The translations under genes and the position numbers were made by a program. From NCBI GenBank assembly GCA_026225945.1, contig JAMJFZ010003624.1, positions 9,831,001-9,895,000 on the forward strand: DNA of 64,000 bases, given 5' to 3'. This DNA comes from Cricetomys ansorgei (Eukaryota > Chordata > Mammalia > Rodentia > Nesomyidae). The notes under the pieces are model-generated. The model saw only the letters and a list, made by a program, of their open reading frames with translations, did no database searches and had not been told where the DNA came from. How positions within the stretch are numbered: position 1 is the stretch's first letter; each line of letters opens with the position of its first letter. Shown piece by piece: positions 59,350 through 64,000 of this stretch.

Positions 59350-59532
59350 CTCTCTCCAAGGACTGACAAACTGTGTTCGAGCATATCGAGTCAGCATGTG
59401 GATTATGACAACCTGCCCCCACTCTTCAACATCAACCAGTAAGTTGCAAAGCTTGCGGTAATTCCTGTGAATCAGATCGATTCTATCCGGGCACACTTCT
59501 TCAAAAGCCATAACCACACTGCCAGCCACCAG
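59350..59532 (-). CDS. Ap3b1: Ap3b1 trunk exon, approx. residues 202-262
   Basis: 183 bp, 61 codons, phase 0 at both ends. It starts [20 protein letters not shown] and ends FVSPWRE. The acceptor is cttcctag and the donor is GAG|gtgagt, a near-consensus site. The segment encodes amphipathic helices of the adaptin N-terminal alpha-solenoid (trunk), which packs against the small sigma and medium mu subunits. It includes the run [20 protein letters not shown], which is nearly invariant in AP-3 beta subunits as I recall them. One visible difference from the remembered mouse and human sequence is IHRNYRK in place of IHKNYRK. Likely exon 7 by comparison with the human gene (inference). Confidence 0.97.
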
Positions 59533-62500
59533 CTAGGAAGTAAGAAATAGTAACTCATTAAAATACACGATCCATCCGTCTAAGATCTTACAGGGGTATT
59601 CCAACAGCTTGGTCAATTTATGACAATAATATTGAGAGTTTTAGTCATTCAGTTAAAATGAATACTACAAAAGTATCATTTCCTTGAAAAATACTGGTAA
59701 GACTTGTAACTGGTATGAAAAACGAATCCTTTTTCTAAAGAGAGGTAAATTGTTTGTACATACATTAAATATTAATAATTCACAGTTTTATTTTTAAAGC
59801 AAGCTTAAACTAGTATCACCAAAAGGGGGCATCTTTCCTTTAAACCAATTAATGAAATCACAAATGTTGACTTTTGTCATGCTCTTACAAATCTTGGGTT
59901 GGACTAAGACTTCTATAGATAAAGATCAAGACAAGCAGAATATTTAATATACAAAGTCTCCTATACGTGTACCGTAGATACACATGCCAACAGTATAGCA
60001 CCATTTTGAAAGAACGAATTAACATCTTAGTCTTTCTAAACACTAGAGATTTTTCTTTTAGTATCTAAAATTTCCCCAATGACTAAAAATAAGCAATTAA
60101 ATAGAAACATAACTTATTGAAACGGTACTTTCTGAAAAATATTAGCTACAATGATATTCATATTTTGAGTGTTTGTCCCTCTACTTGGTAGCCACTTAGT
60201 TTATTAATATGCAACCAACAACACAATCGAAAGAAAACAGCTCAGAATATAGACTTGCTATTATGCTAAACAGTTTCCAGTCCTGTGGGGATTTCATGAG
60301 TTACCAATCAGTACAAACGTGAAGCCGCATTTATTGACTCCAGCCCTGCCCATGCACTGGTGCCTGCTGGTCCCAGCATGTATGCACCTCAATCGAAGAA
60401 GCAAAGAATTGATTATTTGTGTGAGCTAAATAAAAATGTATTATACATCTAATTTCCTATTTGTTATTGATATGGAAAGCAAGCTAAATGCATGTTTTCA
60501 ACTCCCCATTTTGGTATCTTCTGCATAAATTAGTCTTCAAATGTATTCACAGCAACTTACAACCTGTGATTATACGAAATTAACAATTTAAAAATCTCTT
60601 AAAATAACCAAGTTTAGAACATCAAACTATAGAATAAATCACTATGTGTCATAAGCATCAATATATATTTTATATACAAATCAATAATTATTATCATTAT
60701 TATAAACAATAACTGGTAAAGAATGTTAAAATACAAATGGAGGTATTCTTAGAATAAGCTATGAACTTATTTTAAGTTTTTTAATAGTTTTCATTTTTTA
60801 AATGCTATATAAAAATCAAGTTGTTTTTTTTTTTAAACCCAGAAAGTATTTTTTTCCAAATGATTAGACATCCAACAATGAACTGGAAAATCAGCTGCTG
60901 CAGGGTATTAATTTATCAAACCACAGCAATAACCATGCAACTGTAGGGCACTGACATAGTCTAAACCACCCAAGATGTCCCAGGAAGAAAAGAAAGGTAA
61001 TCATTAAATACAGATAAGGCTCAGGAAACGCTAAAAATAGGAAGAACGTAGAAGAGCGCCTTCACAAGACGCAACCGGCCACCTCGGATCCTTACTTCAC
61101 TGGACAGTTTGTTTGTTTTAAACCATCTGAGCTTTTATAAAAACACTAGCCGAAGAATGGATCATTTGGGTCTATTAAATGTTCACTATCCATAAAACAT
61201 TCAGAATTAAAATAAAATGATCCACTCAGATTTCAAAACCAAAAATATTGGTTTCCAAGAAACAAACAGTTAATTTCCATCTCACTGTGTCAATAGCAGC
61301 TCTTCACACCGTGCGAATAAATCACTCCGACAAAACCGCAATGAGCTCATCACATTCAAATGCAGCTCTCCATTTATGTATTTTTTATATTAAAGCAATA
61401 AATGTGGTTCATTTATCTCCCCTTGGTTGCCACGTTTTTCTGTGCTGTTGCTATGAACTTCAGCCATTAGCTGTGCTCCAAGGTAAACTACATGAACCAT
61501 CAACAAAAGTGACACCCCATCTACGGAGTTCATATTTTCTCTAGATTATCTATGCTAGTTGACAAGCTGGTAATGAAAAAAATCACACTAAGCAAATGGT
61601 TCCTCTAATAACAATAAATTTTCTATAAAATTATGAAGGGTAGAAAACGTTTCCTCGCATCTATTTTGTCATGAATTCTAATTAACGTTAGGAAATCTGA
61701 GTGCTGGGTCATCACAGGAAGTACATCACAGTTTGATTGATAAGATGGCGCAAGTTGGCCAATGCTGCCAAGATTTCCTTCCTGAAATTAATGGCCGCCC
61801 AACCTGCCCTAATCATACTGCCCAAATGATATTCCCCTTCTTATTTCAATTTTCTTGAGGCATGGAAAATAGGAAAGACCAGTCATTTATCTTCTAATAG
61901 CTGGATAATAGATCTATCACAATAAAACATCTGCACAAACTCGGGGGTGGGCTTCTTCTTTTCCCCAGGACAGTGAGGCTCTCAACACCGTTAAATCAAT
62001 AACTTAGAAAATGGAAGCTTACCCCTACAATTTAGTGATGAACTATAAACCTCCTTGTTAAACAGAATTCCGGAGCTAAAATTAAGGAAACTTTGAGTCA
62101 TCAAAAATACATAAACAACTCAGCTTTTCAGGAAGCATTAATGTCACTTATCTTCCTGAGAAATCTAAATGCCATTGATAGGGATTTCTTTGAAATTAAC
62201 TTGAAAAAAAAAACAAGAAATAAAAACCATCTTGCTTTGAGGCACTCTAAAAATCTGGATTTATGCTTTCAATGCTTAACAAATATGAATCTCTACATCT
62301 TAAAGAAAAATAAACAAGTGTTATAGATTTAGGAATGCACTTATAATGGAACTTTTGGAAAGGTCTGTAGTAAAGTAGATTGTGCTGAACACACAAGGCA
62401 GATGACAGTGCTATGAATCCAGAAAGATACAATAAAAATTATAATAACAAGCACTGTAACCACAGAGTGGAGACGACAGATACACAGGCAAAATGTTCCC

Positions 62501-63392
62501 TTCTCGTTCCACTGACCGTGGGTCTGAGCCTTCTAAGTGTCTTTTTAAACACAAAGATGCCTTCAAACAAGTTACCTAAATGACACCACCATGCTTGTCC
62601 AGCTGTTACCGGAACTGTGTGCCTGAGTCCAAAGAGATTTCTTCTTAGGGAGAAACTACACACTTTGCCTTTCTGTAGCGATACGCTTCTCACACACTTC
62701 TCACACAAGACCTTGGGCATCTCAATGAGAAAACCCCCTTAAGCTACAAAAAGCAACAGAAGGCATCTCCCCAAATCAGCAGAGCATACACAAACACATT
62801 TTAAATCTTTCACATTCTATACTTTGAGTACCATAAAAGCCATCATCATAATGATCCCATATTGAGCTAGCAAATAAACTCTTCAAAAGGTAGAATTAAT
62901 TAGATTGTTTCATCTGATTGGGAAATTTTTAGATTTATGTAATTTGTGGTCATTAATTTTAAAAATGTATTCGTTCAAACTTTCATATACACTGTACTCT
63001 GATAATGTGTCCCTCGTTGGTCTCTTATCCAAACCCCCCACCCCACCCCCAGTGAACCTGTTCTTCCCAACAAGTCCCCCTCACATTTTCATGAGGTTTT
63101 GTTGGGGGGGGGCCTCCATGATTCTTTGTTAATTTTAGGTGTCAATGTTCACATTGTAAAAATGGCGAGAATGTACCTGTCTTCTCTCAATAGAGTATCA
63201 CATAACCAAAAAAAGTTAATAAGTATCTGTGTAGATATTAAAATATATTTTAAACTATCCACAGTGCATTATCATCAAACAAAAGAGGAATAATCGGTGA
63301 ACATTCTTAAAATACTACTTAAGTACTGGTAAGGCAAGTTAATGGTACCTAGACAAAGCTAAATTCAAATACCTTATAATCCAAATCCTCAA

Positions 63393-63414
63393 AACAAAAA
63401 AAAAAAAAAAAAAA
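63393..63414 (+). repeat. A-rich run
   Basis: About 20 A before an ID/B4-type element. Confidence 0.9.
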
Positions 63415-63655
63415 GAATCAGGCCGAGGATTTAGCCCTCTTGGAACAATGCTTGCCCTGTAAGCACGAGGCCCTGAGTCCACTCCCCAAAACTGTCATAA
63501 AAATACACATGCACAGCGACTCACAGCTGTAATCCCAGGGATGGGAAAGAGGAGACAGGAGGATCCCTAGGGCTCCCTAGCCAGGCACCTAGGCTACTGG
63601 GTGAGCTCCAGGACAGTAAGAGAGCTTGTCTCGAAAAACAAAGTGGGAAGGAAAG
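63415..63655 (+). repeat. ID-B1 composite (RSINE1/B4-type) SINE
   Basis: ggccgaggatttagccctct head, gcttgccctgtaagcacgag, cacagctgtaatcccaggga, gagcttgtctcgaaaaac end. Confidence 0.7.
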
Positions 63656-63657
63656 GC

Positions 63658-63790
63658 AGGCTGTCAAAATGGCTCAGTGAGTAAATCTGAGAAACCAAGT
63701 TCAAGCCCTTGAACCTGTGAGGTAGAAGAGAACCAACCTCCATAAACTGTCCACTGACCTCCACCCAAGTGCTCTGACACATGCCTACTC
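63658..63790 (+). repeat. B3A-type SINE
   Basis: ggctgtcaaaatggctcagt head, tagaagagaaccaacctcca, cactgacctccacccaagtg. Confidence 0.65.
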
Positions 63791-63874
63791 ACACTCACAC
63801 ACACACGCGCGCACACACACACACCACACACAATCACACACACACAACACGCACACACTACACACACACACAGG
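63786..63874 (+). repeat. (CA)n imperfect microsatellite
   Basis: CA units with CG, CTA and ATC interruptions. It is the tail of the SINE upstream. Confidence 0.93.
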
Positions 63875-64000
63875 CACATTTGAAAAAAGTATGTTAAAAA
63901 AGCAAGGTAGATGGCTTTTAAAGACTGCCACCAGTGCTGCCTTTTGGCTTACACGTACACGCATTCATGCATAGGCTTGATTCCCATCCAAAAGCTTAAC

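Larger units (their letters stand above)
2261..59532 (-). other. Ap3b1: Ap3b1 gene, central part (14 exons, partial at both ends)
   Basis: Beta-3A subunit of the heterotetrameric AP-3 adaptor complex, a cytosolic coat that acts on endosomes and sends cargo to lysosomes and lysosome-related organelles (melanosomes, platelet dense granules, lytic granules). Fourteen exons total 1797 bp. Their phases join without a gap to give 599 codons with no stop, matching the trunk (helical adaptin N-terminal domain) and the Ser/acidic hinge of AP3B1. Every intron seen is GT-AG. The first exons (about 200 residues) and the C-terminal ear are outside the window. The identity is recognised from protein motifs such as [18 protein letters not shown] and [14 protein letters not shown]. 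The ubiquitous beta-3A form is favoured over the neuronal paralogue AP3B2 because of the hinge sequence and the close match to remembered mouse and human AP3B1. Exon numbers (about 7 to 20 of 27) are inferred from the human gene. Confidence 0.97.
59533..64000 (-). other. Ap3b1 intron upstream of the first visible exon (partial)
   Basis: The acceptor at the low-coordinate end reads cttcctag before CTGGTG. I searched by eye for the preceding exon (expected to encode the YVRKNAAHAIQKLYSL region) and did not find it, so this intron probably runs past 64000. It is AT-rich and repeat-poor from 59.6 to 63.4 kb. A cluster of SINEs and a CA repeat lies at 63.4-63.9 kb. Nothing else is recognised. Confidence 0.75.

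Noticed and set aside
61240..61560. Possible conserved element or small gene (98-codon plus frame)
   Set aside because: It lacks repeats and looks unique, but no domain, splice or composition signal supports coding; conservation cannot be judged from one sequence.
63415..63500. tRNA-like box A and box B motifs
   Set aside because: Part of an ID/B4 SINE with a B1-like half downstream.
1..64000. A novel gene cluster or defence/mobile system
   Set aside because: The window is intron and exon of a single known housekeeping gene; no other coding system was found on either strand.

Overview
The window is rodent nuclear DNA. It carries part of one protein-coding gene on the minus strand, and nearly everything else is intron. 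The gene is Ap3b1, the beta-3A (large beta) subunit of the AP-3 adaptor complex. Fourteen consecutive exons can be read between 59532 (5' side) and 2261 (3' side). Together they are 1797 bp, or 599 codons, in one continuous frame, with GT-AG at every junction and no stop or frameshift. They cover roughly residues 202-800 of a protein of about 1,100 residues. The first exons (N-terminal about 200 residues) lie beyond 64000, and the last ones (C-terminal ear) lie before position 1.

The rodent assignment rests on many B1, B2/B3 and ID/B4-type SINEs and two rodent-type LTR-like repeats. The protein is close to mouse and human AP3B1 as I remember them, but it differs from both in the acidic stretches (exon 43760-43912 and the hinge exons). 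A murid or cricetid other than Mus musculus seems likely; I cannot name the species.

Layout, in gene order from high to low coordinate. At 59533-64000 is 5' intron. At 59350-59532 is a trunk exon, then a 15.4 kb intron (43913-59349) rich in SINEs, with a 19-bp minisatellite, a long polypurine tract and two LTR-like repeats. From 43912 down to 33262 are six trunk exons, including two separated by only an 87-bp intron. From 33261 down to 14307 are three trunk exons with introns of 4.7, 5.2 and 8.5 kb. From 14306 to 2261 are the end of the trunk and the serine/acidic hinge, the last three exons being almost pure Ser/Glu/Asp/Lys low complexity. At 1-2260 is 3' intron.

In the cell, beta-3A joins delta, mu3A and sigma3 to form AP-3, which sorts cargo from endosomes to lysosomes and lysosome-related organelles. 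Loss of the gene causes Hermansky-Pudlak syndrome type 2 in people and the pearl phenotype in mice. No second gene, RNA gene, CRISPR array or operon-like system is visible. The less ordinary signals are non-coding: local duplications, minisatellites, a DR1-type array of AGGTCA half-sites, G4-prone and polypurine tracts, and an unexplained GC-richer block at 26.1-27.4 kb.
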